DNA of 64,000 bases, taken from NCBI RefSeq assembly GCF_003991355.1, contig NZ_RCSU01000004.1, positions 1 through 64,000 on the forward strand, in the 5' to 3' direction. Position 1 is the first letter of the stretch; every line of letters begins with the position of its first letter. A program made the translations under genes and the position numbers. Below are positions 37,801-46,781 of this stretch, in pieces. The notes below the pieces were generated by a model. That model did no database searches, had not been told where the DNA came from, and saw only the letters and a list, made by a program, of their open reading frames with translations. The stretch is from Pseudoflavitalea rhizosphaerae. Lineage in GTDB: Bacteria; Bacteroidota; Bacteroidia; Chitinophagales; Chitinophagaceae.

Positions 37801-38789
37801 GTTTGTTGAGAATAATAATTGATACCACCGAAGAAAGTGCCCACCCAGGTGCCGCCTTCATTGTCAAGGCAAAAAGAATAGATCACATTGTCCGTAATAG
37901 AGTAGGGGTTGCCATATTCCTTCTGAACAAGATTGATGATGCCCTTTTGCAAATCATAAATATAGATGCCGGTTTCTGTGCCCAGCCACCAGGTAGTGGG
38001 TGATTGCCGGATGATCTTGTGCAACTGTATCACTCCTTTTCTGCGGGAAGCGGCAAATACATCCTGTTGTGTTCTGGTGTGGATATTGAAAAGATATACT
38101 TTATCCATGGTGCCAAAGAGTACCAGGCTGTCGTTGAAAGGATAGATATCCTGGATATTGGTATAGGGCTGCTTTACTGGCAGCTCATATGTGATGAACT
38201 CTTTCTTTTCTGTATTGTATTTTTTTATTTGTCCATTACTGTTGGCTGTCCAGCAATCTCCCTGTTCTGACAATGTGAGTACCAGTTCCTGTGCAGAGCC
38301 GCTGTCGAATTTTTGAAGGGATCGGCTGACAGGATCGTATTTGTACAAATGGAAATCGCAGATGATCCATACCTGCTGTTCCTTATCTGCTTTGATATAG
38401 CGCACTTCACCGGCAGGTAACTGATCGAAAAAATAGAAGCGGTCTTCTTTCGGGTCGTAGCGGTAAATGCCTTTGTAAGTGCCGATCCATAATTGTTCCT
38501 GTTCATCTTCATATAAACTCAATACAGAATTGCTGCCGATGCTGGTACTGTCCTGCGGATCATGTTTGAAGATGCGGAAGCTGTTGCCATCGAAACGGTT
38601 CAATCCATTTCTTGTGCCGAACCACATGAACCCTTTCTTATCCTGCAATATAGTAGTGATGGTATTGCTGGAGATCCCATTGCCTGCCTGGTAGTTCCTG
38701 AAATAGTACGACTGTGCATGTGTGCCGGACTGCAGGATGCAGCAGAGCAGCAATGTTATAAGCAATCGTATGGTGTAATTGGAGCGCAT
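34815..38789 (-). CDS. Hybrid two-component system regulator (HTCS)
   Basis: A 1324-residue one-chain sensor and regulator. It has a signal peptide (1-25), two seven-bladed sensor propellers of Reg_prop repeats (about 30-640), a Y_Y_Y domain (about 690-760) and one membrane helix (about 770-790). The cytoplasmic part has a histidine kinase with phospho-His 827 (FFTNIAHEIRTPL), N-box near 940-944 and GTGIGL at 1001-1006. A receiver follows with acidic pocket Asp 1079, phospho-acceptor Asp 1121 and Lys 1153, then an AraC-type HTH (about 1220-1320). HTCS proteins sense glycan fragments in the periplasm and switch on adjacent utilisation genes. It diverges from susC at 39011. Confidence 0.96.
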   Translation of the reverse strand: MRSNYTIRLLITLLLCCILQSGTHAQSYYFRNYQAGNGISSNTITTILQDKKGFMWFGTRNGLNRFDGNSFRIFKHDPQDSTSIGSNSVLSLYEDEQEQLWIGTYKGIYRYDPKEDRFYFFDQLPAGEVRYIKADKEQQVWIICDFHLYKYDPVSRSLQKFDSGSAQELVLTLSEQGDCWTANSNGQIKKYNTEKKEFITYELPVKQPYTNIQDIYPFNDSLVLFGTMDKVYLFNIHTRTQQDVFAASRRKGVIQLHKIIRQSPTTWWLGTETGIYIYDLQKGIINLVQKEYGNPYSITDNVIYSFCLDNEGGTWVGTFFGGINYYSQQTNRFQKYFPHNGPDRLGGNLVHEICQDEKQNIWIGTEDAGLHKLDPRTGAITQFMPGTGSGSISYQNIHGLVACGNELWIGTYEHGLDVMDLRTEKVVRHYKAGDAPNQLHSNFIVTLYKTRKNEILVGTWTGLLKYNRATDDFTTIPGFNTQVQGITEDEQGTIWFCSYGNGVYFYNPATNQSGNLRFDPNNNNSLCNNYVNSLYRDSHGHFWFCTENGLCSYDPRSKQFKRYVNLPDQVFRVLEDDKGLLWVSTSRGLFNMDAHGENGKLYTTAQGLLSDQFNYNSGYKTPDGTMYFGSVKGMISFNPAHFKTPSFVPPVFITHLQVNNKDQLVNRDGSSLQQSILYTGDITLPHDRSTLSLDVAALSYSMPGTNEYSYKMQGLDKDWIPMQSNRRIYYTKLPPGKYLFKVKGSAAGDVWNPKETTLRIHILPPWWASWWAYALYALTGAAILFIILRYYHIAVKEKNKRMIDTLEMEKEREIYHAKIEFFTNIAHEIRTPLTLIKLPLDKLMRTNTHNASLTESLDMMKKNTNRLIDLTDQLLDFRKAEANKFSLNFIRTDISDVLKELFHAFKPIAEEKKLQLKLEMPRMPLQAYVDAEAFRKIMSNLLNNAIKYAASSVTVRLKPFNSNDQVFNIEIRNDGHLIPYELKEKIFEPFYRLKENEKQPGTGIGLPLSRSLAELHKGILDLQRPDGPFNVFLLSIPIHQEHEIDLQDYETIETEQTTAEEESVKDADTGKLHLLLVEDNKEILSFLKNELQAAYTISRAGNGEEALEVLNKENIHLVISDIMMPVMDGIELCKKIKTDLQFSHIPIILLTAKNTMTSRIEGLEVGADAYIEKPFAFEHLQAQISNLLSNRNTLKEYFARTPLTHIKGIASSKADKDFLEQLHTVINAHITDTELDVDKLSRLMNMSRTSFYRKIKALSDLTPNELINLSRLKLAAELLAEGNYKINEVAGMVGYSINSNFSRDFSKQFGKTPSQYLAELGKKV

Positions 38790-38868
38790 TGTCCTGTGAT
38801 CAAATGTAGGTATTGCAATTGAAAAAAGACAGCTGCCTGTATTTGTGCAAGTAATTGTTTGTTAGTTG

Positions 38869-38902
38869 TTTGTCTCTTTTTATCCTAAATTGGTACATTT
38901 TG
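38869..38902 (+). promoter_or_regulatory. Candidate promoter of the glucan-utilisation operon
   Basis: TTTG at 38869-38872 and TACATTTTG at 38894-38902 resemble the Bacteroidota -33 (TTTG) and -7 (TAnnTTTG) boxes with a 21-bp spacer. They lie in the 221-bp gap between the divergent HTCS gene and susC and would give a leader of about 100 bases. An HTCS binding site should lie nearby, but no clear direct repeat was recognised. Confidence 0.35.
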
Positions 38903-39010
38903 ATCAGAAAATGGAACGGACAGATACCGGTACCGGAGAAATTATATTTTCTTTCGTAGTTGAATATCTGTTTCTTCAATTATCAACGCTAATACCAAAA
39001 CGATTGCATT

Positions 39011-42000
39011 ATGCCAGGTAGCACTCACCGGGTAAAACATTACGCCCCGCTTCTCTGCTTATTGGTATTTCCCGTGCTGGCTTTTTCACAGAGCCGCACA
39101 CTTACAGGGAAAGTAACAGCCAGGAAAGACAATCAGCCACTGTCTTCGGTTTCAATCCAGCTTAAAGGAAAATCTGCTGGTACTTCTACGGGGGACAATG
39201 GCGAATATTCCATTACCGTCACCAGTTCCGATACCATCATTGCTACATCCATCGGTTATCTCCGGTTTGAAGCAGCAGTGAAAGACCTCACTACGCTCGA
39301 TATAGTGATGGAAGAAGCCGATAATGCGATGGCCGATGTGGTAGTTGTAGGTTATGGTACGCAGAAGAAAGGCGATCTCACCGGATCGCTGAGCTCTGTG
39401 AATAGTAAAGACATCAAATCATTGCCGGTTACCAATGCCGGTGATGCCATCCAGGGACGCGCTGCCGGTGTGCAGATCGTTTCCTCGGGCTCGCCGGGCA
39501 GTAATGCCACGATCCGCATCCGCGGCATCGGCACTATCAATAACAGTGATCCGCTGCTGGTGATAGATGGAGTACCTACTGATGTTCCGCTCAATACCAT
39601 CAGTCCTGATGATATCGCAAGCATCGAGATCCTGAAAGATGCATCCGCCGCGGCCATCTACGGCTCCCGCGGCGCCAACGGTGTTGTACTGATTTCCACT
39701 AAACGCGGATTGTCCGGAAAAGGTGCGCTCGACTTCAAAGCCTTTTATGGCGTGCAGAATGCTACTTCCATGATAGACCTGCTCAACGCTTCACAGTTCG
39801 CTTCCCTGCACAATGAAATGATGAGTAATAACGGTCAGGCGCAGAATCCTGCATTTGCCAATCCTCCGTCTTTGGGAGCCGGCACCAATTGGCTGGACCA
39901 GCTCTTCCGTTCTGCCCCCATGCAGAATTATTCGATGTCCTATTCAGGAGGCGGCCCCAAATCCACTTTCTATGTTTCAGGAACTATGCTGGACCAGCAG
40001 GGGATCGTGATCAATACCAGATATAAACGTTACACACTTCAGTTCAATCATGATTCAAGAGTGTTCGACTGGCTGCGTTTCGGTAATAACCTCACCATGA
40101 GCCACGATATCAAAAAAAGCGGCTCCTACGATATCCGTAATACCATGGCGGCCCTGCCAACACAGGCAGTATACAATGCCGATGGCAGTTATGCAGGACC
40201 GGTAGGACAACCCTCATGGGTAGGCGATATTGCCAACCCGATAGGAAAGGCAACCATCAACGAGAATAAAACGGCGGGTTACAATATCCTCGGTAATGTG
40301 TTTGCTGAACTCACATTGTTCAAAGACCTCAAATTCAAAACCACCGGCGGCATGCAGGCCATGTTCTGGGACAACAGGAGCTGGAGCCCCAAATACAACT
40401 GGCAACCCATTCCGCAACCGAATTCAGCTCTCTACCAGCAATACAATAAAAGCCTTACCTGGCTCTGGGATAATTATTTCACTTACGAAAGATCCTTTCA
40501 TGGCGGACATCGCCTCACCGCAATGGTCGGCACAAGTGCCCAGACCAACCGCAATGATAACATAGATGGGTCTATCCAGAAATTTGCAAGTAATGCTACA
40601 CAGCAACTGGATAATGGCACACTCGACCCAACAGTGGGCGGCACAGCCGATGAGTGGGCTTTGCTTTCATTCATCGGACGCCTCAATTATGCCTACAAGA
40701 GCAAGTATCTCTTAACCGCCACTATCCGCCGCGACGGCTCTTCCCGTTTCGGTGATGAGAATAAATACGGAACCTTCCCTTCTGCCTCAGCTGCCTGGCG
40801 GATCTCCGAGGAGGATTTCTTCAGGGACATAACATTTGTGAACGACCTGAAACTTCGTGCAGGCTATGGCGTTACCGGCAATCAGAATATCGGTAACTAT
40901 TCTTTTACTTCGAAATTGCAGACTGTTCAATATAATTTCAACGGAACGCCCGTGAGCGCCATCGTGCCACTGGCCATTCCAAATCCGGGTGTGCGTTGGG
41001 AAAAAGTGGAACAGGCGAATATCGGTATCGATGCGAGTTTTCTCAGGAACCGCGTGAATATTACACTCGATGCTTATCTCAAGAATACAAGGGATATGCT
41101 GGTGCCGATGTCTGTTCCCATTTCTACCGGTTACTCGGATATTGTTGTTCCCAGTATCAATCTTGGTCATGTTCAGAACAGGGGCATCGAACTGGCTGTG
41201 AACACCAAAAATCTCACCGGCGCATTCGAATGGAACACCAGCTTCAATGTGAGCTACAACCAGAACAGGATCATGAGCCTGAACGATAGTATTCCATTAT
41301 ATACAAACAATATCGGTCTGAATCAGGTCCTGGCCGTCCAGCATGCGGGCGGTTATCCCGTGAATGAATTCTATGGTTTCGTGACCAGCGGCATTTTCCA
41401 GAATCAGAAAGAAGTGGACGACTGGGCTGTTCAGGTACCCGGTTCCGATGCGAACAACAGAACATCTCCCGGTGATGTCAAATTCAGGGACCTGAACAAT
41501 GATGGAAAAATAGACGATGATGACCGTACATTCATCGGCAATCCCAACCCGAGTTTCATCTTTGCCATGAACAATAATTTTGCTTACAAGGGATTTGACC
41601 TGAGCATTTTTCTCCAGGGAATTGCCGGCAACGATATCTATAACGCCAACCGCATCTGGCAGGAAGGTATGGCCGTTGCACAGAACCAGACAACTGCGGT
41701 ACTGGACAGGTGGAGAGGGGAAGGTACCAGCAACTCCATGCCCCGCGCGGTTTTCAACGATCCTAATAAAAATACCCGCGTGAGCGACCGCTTCGTGGAA
41801 GATGGTTCTTACCTGCGTATCAAGAATATCACGCTCGGTTATACGCTGCCCCGAAGCCTGGTGCAGCGCGCAAAAATGAGCAGCCTGAGAGTGTACGTTT
41901 CCTGTCAGAATCTGGTCACTTTCACAAAGTACACCGGCTTCGACCCGGAAGTACCTTCCAATGGCATTGATCTCAATGTGTACCCGGTAACCAGGACCAT

Positions 42001-42028
42001 CAGTGCCGGTATCAATCTTAGTTTCTAA
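39011..42028 (+). CDS. susC-like: SusC/RagA TonB-dependent transporter of the glucan locus
   Basis: A 1005-residue transporter without an STN domain, which fits HTCS rather than sigma/FecR control. Signal peptide about 1-26; carboxypeptidase-regulatory-like domain about 30-105; plug from about 110 with VVVVGYGTQKKGDLTGSLSSV, LLVIDGVPTDVPL and SAAAIYGSRGANGVVLISTKRG. The barrel ends NLSF. It should import alpha-1,6-linked oligosaccharides released at the surface; the substrate is inferred from the linked GH66 and GH31 enzymes. Confidence 0.95.
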   Translation: MPGSTHRVKHYAPLLCLLVFPVLAFSQSRTLTGKVTARKDNQPLSSVSIQLKGKSAGTSTGDNGEYSITVTSSDTIIATSIGYLRFEAAVKDLTTLDIVMEEADNAMADVVVVGYGTQKKGDLTGSLSSVNSKDIKSLPVTNAGDAIQGRAAGVQIVSSGSPGSNATIRIRGIGTINNSDPLLVIDGVPTDVPLNTISPDDIASIEILKDASAAAIYGSRGANGVVLISTKRGLSGKGALDFKAFYGVQNATSMIDLLNASQFASLHNEMMSNNGQAQNPAFANPPSLGAGTNWLDQLFRSAPMQNYSMSYSGGGPKSTFYVSGTMLDQQGIVINTRYKRYTLQFNHDSRVFDWLRFGNNLTMSHDIKKSGSYDIRNTMAALPTQAVYNADGSYAGPVGQPSWVGDIANPIGKATINENKTAGYNILGNVFAELTLFKDLKFKTTGGMQAMFWDNRSWSPKYNWQPIPQPNSALYQQYNKSLTWLWDNYFTYERSFHGGHRLTAMVGTSAQTNRNDNIDGSIQKFASNATQQLDNGTLDPTVGGTADEWALLSFIGRLNYAYKSKYLLTATIRRDGSSRFGDENKYGTFPSASAAWRISEEDFFRDITFVNDLKLRAGYGVTGNQNIGNYSFTSKLQTVQYNFNGTPVSAIVPLAIPNPGVRWEKVEQANIGIDASFLRNRVNITLDAYLKNTRDMLVPMSVPISTGYSDIVVPSINLGHVQNRGIELAVNTKNLTGAFEWNTSFNVSYNQNRIMSLNDSIPLYTNNIGLNQVLAVQHAGGYPVNEFYGFVTSGIFQNQKEVDDWAVQVPGSDANNRTSPGDVKFRDLNNDGKIDDDDRTFIGNPNPSFIFAMNNNFAYKGFDLSIFLQGIAGNDIYNANRIWQEGMAVAQNQTTAVLDRWRGEGTSNSMPRAVFNDPNKNTRVSDRFVEDGSYLRIKNITLGYTLPRSLVQRAKMSSLRVYVSCQNLVTFTKYTGFDPEVPSNGIDLNVYPVTRTISAGINLSF

Positions 42029-42045
42029 TCCCTCAAAACTTGTTT

Positions 42046-43545
42046 ATGAAATCTATTTTCTATATCCCGGTTATCAGCGCCGCCCTGTTGATGACCAGTT
42101 GCAGCAAGTTCCTCGAGAAAACGCCACTGGATTCCGTGAATTCATCCAATTTCTGGCAAACGGAGGATGATGCAGTTGCCGGAATCAACGGAGCTTACCA
42201 GCCACTACAATGGCCCAAACTATATAATCTTCGTATGTGGACCACCGATATATGGGCCGGAAACAGTGTTACCGGCGCAGGTGGTGGTACTGATGGCATC
42301 GAAACCCAGGATATCTCCAACTTTGTTACGGCAACTGATAATGCCGCTGCACTCGATATCTGGCGTGGACCTGCTCCCGGTATCCTCCGGTGCAACCTGG
42401 TATTGCAGCATGTGCCAGGTATGAAGATGGATGAAGGTCTCAGGAACAGGATCCTGGGCGAAGCTCAGTTTCTTCGCGCTCATTATTATTTCATCCTGGT
42501 GCAATTGTTCGGCGATGTGCCCCTGATCACCGAGCCACAAACTCCATCCGATGATCTGCGTCCCGCCCGCACAGCCAAAGCAAAAGTATATGAACTGATC
42601 ATCGATGATCTTAACAAAGCCATTACCAATCTTCCTGCAAGGTCTCAGTACAGTGGCAGCGATATCGGCAGGGCGTCAAAAGGAGCCGCTATCGGTATGT
42701 TGATGAAAGTATACCTCACGCTCGGTAATTATCAGAAAGTGGTGGATCTCTATACACAGCTTAACGGTATGGGATATGCGCTGAATACCAATTACAGCGA
42801 CAATTTCACTCCCGCAACAAAGAATTCCATAGAATCGCTTTTTGAAGTACAATATTATGGAAAGACAAATTTCAGTTTCTGGGATAATGAAAACCAGGCA
42901 AGCTGGGTAAGTACATTCACTGGTCCGCGCAACTCCGATTTTGTAGGCGGAGGTTATGGCTGGAACCATCCAACTGCGGAATTTGTAAATGCATATGAAG
43001 CCAACGATACGAGAAAAGATAAAACGATACTTTATGCCGGTTGCCCCAACTTCGATGGAAAAGTGTACAAGAGCAGTTTCTCCTCAACCGGTTACAACGT
43101 TCGGAAATTCCTGGTGTCCAAAGATATTTCTGCCGATTACGATACCAATCCCTCCAACTGGGTAGTACTTCGTTTTGCCGATGTACTGCTCATGTATGCA
43201 GAAGCTCTGAATGAGCTGAATCGCGGCGCAGAAGCCCAGGCGGCAAGCTCAGGTATCAACGCCGGCGGGCCTTTGAACCGTGTGCGTAACAGGGCAGGAC
43301 TGACTGATGTCAGCGGTCTCAACAAAGAGGCGCTTCGCGAAAAGATCCTTCACGAAAGAAGGATGGAGCTCGCATTTGAAGGCCATCGCTGGTTCGACCT
43401 GGTGCGCGTGAATAATGGACAGTATGGGTTGAATTTCCTGCATAGCATCGGTAAAACAAATGCGGCTGAAAAACACCTTTTATTGCCCATCCCACAGAAA
43501 GAAAGGGATGCCAATCCCAATCTTTCACAAAACAAAGACTACTAA
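42046..43545 (+). CDS. susD-like: SusD/RagB family glycan-binding lipoprotein
   Basis: The ATG at 42046 is preferred to the TTG two codons upstream. The 499 residues begin with a lipoprotein signal (SAALLMTSCSKF, lipidated Cys about 18). SusD features follow: TPR-like helices, EAQFLRAHYYFILVQLFGDVPL near residue 145, and the C-terminal HERRMELAFEGHRWFDLVR with a SQNKDY ending. It works with the SusC encoded 17 bp upstream to bind and hand over oligosaccharide. Confidence 0.95.
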   Translation: MKSIFYIPVISAALLMTSCSKFLEKTPLDSVNSSNFWQTEDDAVAGINGAYQPLQWPKLYNLRMWTTDIWAGNSVTGAGGGTDGIETQDISNFVTATDNAAALDIWRGPAPGILRCNLVLQHVPGMKMDEGLRNRILGEAQFLRAHYYFILVQLFGDVPLITEPQTPSDDLRPARTAKAKVYELIIDDLNKAITNLPARSQYSGSDIGRASKGAAIGMLMKVYLTLGNYQKVVDLYTQLNGMGYALNTNYSDNFTPATKNSIESLFEVQYYGKTNFSFWDNENQASWVSTFTGPRNSDFVGGGYGWNHPTAEFVNAYEANDTRKDKTILYAGCPNFDGKVYKSSFSSTGYNVRKFLVSKDISADYDTNPSNWVVLRFADVLLMYAEALNELNRGAEAQAASSGINAGGPLNRVRNRAGLTDVSGLNKEALREKILHERRMELAFEGHRWFDLVRVNNGQYGLNFLHSIGKTNAAEKHLLLPIPQKERDANPNLSQNKDY

Positions 43546-43578
43546 ACAAGCTCACCGCTCAACTTTAAAAAGTCTGAT

Positions 43579-45027
43579 ATGATTGCTTCATCCATCATAA
43601 AAAAATGTTTTCCCTTCCTGGCAGTATTGCTTGTGCTGGCTTGCAGGAAAGATTATAAAGAAACAGACAAGGGCAGTACGCCACTGGCAGTGTCTGCCAA
43701 TTCCAATAAGATTGTATTGAACCAGAAAAATGAATCCGCGGATGGAGTAGTCATCAGCTGGACGGCTGGTTCCAACTATGGCACCAATGCAGGGATCTCT
43801 TATGTGCTGAAACTGGATCTCTCTGGAAATAATTTCAATAACGCACTCACGGAAGATCTGGGGAAAGCTGTTCTTTCCAAAAAATATTCCGTGAAGGACC
43901 TGAACAACCTGCTGCTGACCCACTGGAATATCACGCCGGGAACAGAAGCAACTTTGCAGGCAAAAGTGATTGCTACAGTTTCCGATGGTAAAGGAACGAG
44001 CGATTCCTCAGCAGTACTAACGGTATTGATCACCCCATATAAGCCGGTATCCACCACATTGTACCTGCTAGGAGACGCCACGCCCAATGGATGGGATGCC
44101 GGCAATGCCACTGCCATGGATGCTGATCCTGCACAACCGGGCCGTTTTCACTGGCAGGGTTTGTTATCACCCGGCGAATTCAAACTGATCACCACGCTGG
44201 GACAATTCACTCCTTCCTACAACAGGGGGGCTGACAATACAAAACTTGTTTTTCGGGAAAACGATAATCAGCCGGATGATAAGATCATTATTGCAGCATC
44301 AGGCGTTTATAGCGTAACGGTAGATCTGCTTGACCTCACTATCGAAGTGCTGGAAACAGCAGAACCACTCTACAAACGGCTCTGGATGCTGGGCGATGCC
44401 GTGCCAACCGGATGGGATATTCAAAACCCCGCAGAGATGCGTGTAGACTCTTCCAATCTTTTTGTATTCACTTACAATGAGATCCTCGCCGCCGGTGAAT
44501 TCAAGATCCCGGTTGCTACAGGCAATTTCGCTACAGATTATTATATGCCGCTCACCAATAATCCGGCAATCACTGAAACAGGCGCGCAACTGGTGCCAGG
44601 AGGCGATCCCGATTTCAAATGGAAGATCACTACACCAGGCGCCTACAAGATCAAACTCGATATCAATGCCAATACTATCAGCATTAAACCCTTCACGCCT
44701 TTTGCACAGGTTTGGATGGTAGGCGATGCCACGCCGGCAGGATGGAATATCGATAATCCAACCCCGATGGTGGCAGATCCCGGAAATCCATATGTGTTCA
44801 CCTGGACCGGACCACTGACAGCCGGCGAAATGAAACTGCCGGTTGAAAAAGGCGACTGGGGCGGAGATTTCTTCATGCCGGTACTCAATGCATCCGGCCC
44901 CGGCAGTACTCAAATGAAATTCGTACCCGGTGGCAGCCCGGACTTCAAATGGAAGATCACAGAAGCCGGTAACTACACCATTACTATTAACCAGTTGTAT
45001 GAGACCATCAGCATTCAGAAGCAGTAA
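43579..45027 (+). CDS. SusE/SusF-like surface glycan-binding lipoprotein
   Basis: A 482-residue lipoprotein (LLVLACRKD, lipidated Cys 22). Residues about 35-150 are an Ig-like SusE N-terminal domain. Three tandem starch-binding-like modules follow at about 161-258, 267-370 and 377-480. Each begins with a variant of LxxLGDAxPxGWD and contains an AGEFK or AGEMK motif; the second and third are closest to each other, both with GGxPDFKWKIT. Repeated binding modules suit a long surface-bound alpha-glucan. The last 29 bases overlap the start of the GH66 gene. Confidence 0.92.
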   Translation: MIASSIIKKCFPFLAVLLVLACRKDYKETDKGSTPLAVSANSNKIVLNQKNESADGVVISWTAGSNYGTNAGISYVLKLDLSGNNFNNALTEDLGKAVLSKKYSVKDLNNLLLTHWNITPGTEATLQAKVIATVSDGKGTSDSSAVLTVLITPYKPVSTTLYLLGDATPNGWDAGNATAMDADPAQPGRFHWQGLLSPGEFKLITTLGQFTPSYNRGADNTKLVFRENDNQPDDKIIIAASGVYSVTVDLLDLTIEVLETAEPLYKRLWMLGDAVPTGWDIQNPAEMRVDSSNLFVFTYNEILAAGEFKIPVATGNFATDYYMPLTNNPAITETGAQLVPGGDPDFKWKITTPGAYKIKLDINANTISIKPFTPFAQVWMVGDATPAGWNIDNPTPMVADPGNPYVFTWTGPLTAGEMKLPVEKGDWGGDFFMPVLNASGPGSTQMKFVPGGSPDFKWKITEAGNYTITINQLYETISIQKQ

Positions 45028-46774
45028 GTATTTTTTGTGCGCGTTCATCTCAGGCACCATTCTCTGGAGCAGTTGTAAAAAAGATGCTCCAAAGAATGAT
45101 CCGGTAACCTATGGGAATTCTTTTGTACTCACTATCAACAAGGATAAAGCCGTATATAAGCCTGGAGAAACTGTGCAGTTTTCCATAAACCGACCACTCA
45201 CCGGGAACCTCAAACTGCGTTACCGTCATCTCATGGAAACCATCAGTGAAGCGCCTTTTACGGGAAACAGCTGGTCCTGGACCGCACCCGCTGCAGACTT
45301 CACCGGTTATTTGGTGGACATCTATGAAACGGTGGATGGAGAAGAAAAGATCCACGCCAGTACAGGCATCGACGTTAGTTCCTCCTGGGCGAAATTCCCC
45401 AGATACGGTTTTTTATCGAAATACGGACAGTTGACCGATGCAGAGATCAAAGCTGTGATGGACAATCTCACGCGTCATCATATCAACGGGTTGCAGTTCT
45501 ACGACTGGCAGTACAAACATCATATGCCGCTGGCTGGTTCTCCTTCGGCGCCGCAGGCGGTTTGGAAAGATCTTTCCAACCGTGATGTATATCTTTCCAC
45601 TTTGCGATCTTATATCGATGCTGCTCATAAAAGCGGTATGCAGGCTATGTTCTACAATCTCGCTTTCGGGGCACTCAGCGATGCGGCAGCCGATGGCGTG
45701 CAGGAAGATTGGTATGTATTCAAAGATCAAAACCATACCACGAAGGATAAACATCCGCTGCCGCTGAATTTTTTCAAGAGTGATATTTACCTCACTGATG
45801 CCGGCAATACCAACTGGCAGCAGTACATCGCAGCCAAACACAATGACGTATACCAGGCACTGGATTTCGATGGGTTCCATATAGATCAGCTCGGAGATCG
45901 CGGTGCTCTCTACACTTACAATGGAACAGCGCTCAATCAGGCCGCTACTTTCAAACCTTTCATCCAGGCGATGAAGGCAGCATCTCCCAACAAGAAATTG
46001 CTGATGAATGCCGTGAACCAGTATGGTCAGCAAAACCAGATCGCTACAGCTCCGGTTGATTTCTTGTATACAGAAGTATGGGGACCGAATGATGAGTACA
46101 GCCATCTTTCAAATATTATTCTGAACAACAATTCATACAGCAGCAATACCAAACCTACTGTGCTGGCGGCTTATATGAACTATAATAAAGCCGATCAGGC
46201 AGGATATTTCAATACGCCAGGTGTGTTGCTTGCCGATGCCGTGATCTTCGCCTTCGGCGGTTCCCACCTGGAACTGGGAGAGCATATGCTGGGTAAGGAA
46301 TATTTTCCGAACAATAATCTGCTGATGCCGGATGAGCTTCGCAATGCAATTGTTGGCTATTATGATTTCATGGTAGCCTACGAAAACCTGCTGCGGGATG
46401 GAGGTAATTTCAATGCGCCGGTGGTAAACTGTACAAATGGAAAAGCCTCTATCAATAACTGGCCTCCCGCAAAAGGAGAAGTTTCTGTAATTGGCAAGGA
46501 ATTCGCCAACCGGCAGGTGCTGCACCTGGTGAATTTCAGCAATGCCAATTCGCTGGAATGGCGGGACAGTAACGGAACCCAGGCGAAGCCTTCCCTGATC
46601 GGGAACATGGACTTGACAGTGAATACTGCAAAGGCCGTAAAGAAAGTCTGGCTCGCTTCTCCGGATATTAATAACGGTGTGGCTACAGCGCTGGAGTTTA
46701 CACAAACGGGTAATGCCGTCTCGCTCACGGTTCCTTCCCTGCAATACTGGAATATGATCGTGCTGGAATTTTGA
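44999..46774 (+). CDS. Glycoside hydrolase family 66 endo-dextranase (lipoprotein)
   Basis: 591 residues from the ATG at 44999, which overlaps the SusE-like gene by 29 bp. The frame is open further upstream, but this start alone gives a lipoprotein signal (FISGTILWSSCKK, lipidated Cys 26). After an Ig-like domain (about 35-128) comes the GH66 barrel. The nucleophile is probably Asp 296 (DFDGFHIDQLGD) and the acid/base Glu 359 (DFLYTEVWGPNDEY). A beta-sandwich closes the chain. GH66 enzymes cut alpha-1,6-glucan (dextran) internally or make cyclic isomaltooligosaccharides. The short form without CBM35 inserts favours plain dextranase. It should act at the cell surface. Confidence 0.92.
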   Translation: MRPSAFRSSKYFLCAFISGTILWSSCKKDAPKNDPVTYGNSFVLTINKDKAVYKPGETVQFSINRPLTGNLKLRYRHLMETISEAPFTGNSWSWTAPAADFTGYLVDIYETVDGEEKIHASTGIDVSSSWAKFPRYGFLSKYGQLTDAEIKAVMDNLTRHHINGLQFYDWQYKHHMPLAGSPSAPQAVWKDLSNRDVYLSTLRSYIDAAHKSGMQAMFYNLAFGALSDAAADGVQEDWYVFKDQNHTTKDKHPLPLNFFKSDIYLTDAGNTNWQQYIAAKHNDVYQALDFDGFHIDQLGDRGALYTYNGTALNQAATFKPFIQAMKAASPNKKLLMNAVNQYGQQNQIATAPVDFLYTEVWGPNDEYSHLSNIILNNNSYSSNTKPTVLAAYMNYNKADQAGYFNTPGVLLADAVIFAFGGSHLELGEHMLGKEYFPNNNLLMPDELRNAIVGYYDFMVAYENLLRDGGNFNAPVVNCTNGKASINNWPPAKGEVSVIGKEFANRQVLHLVNFSNANSLEWRDSNGTQAKPSLIGNMDLTVNTAKAVKKVWLASPDINNGVATALEFTQTGNAVSLTVPSLQYWNMIVLEF

Positions 46775-46781
46775 ATCCTCA

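Noticed and set aside
37113-38003. Open frame of 296 codons on the plus strand opposite the HTCS gene
   Set aside because: It is a shadow of the well-supported regulator gene and its translation has no recognisable family or signal.
44930-44998. Longer start for the GH66 gene
   Set aside because: The extra residues lack a signal peptide and would deepen the overlap with the SusE-like gene; the ATG at 44999 gives a clear lipoprotein signal.
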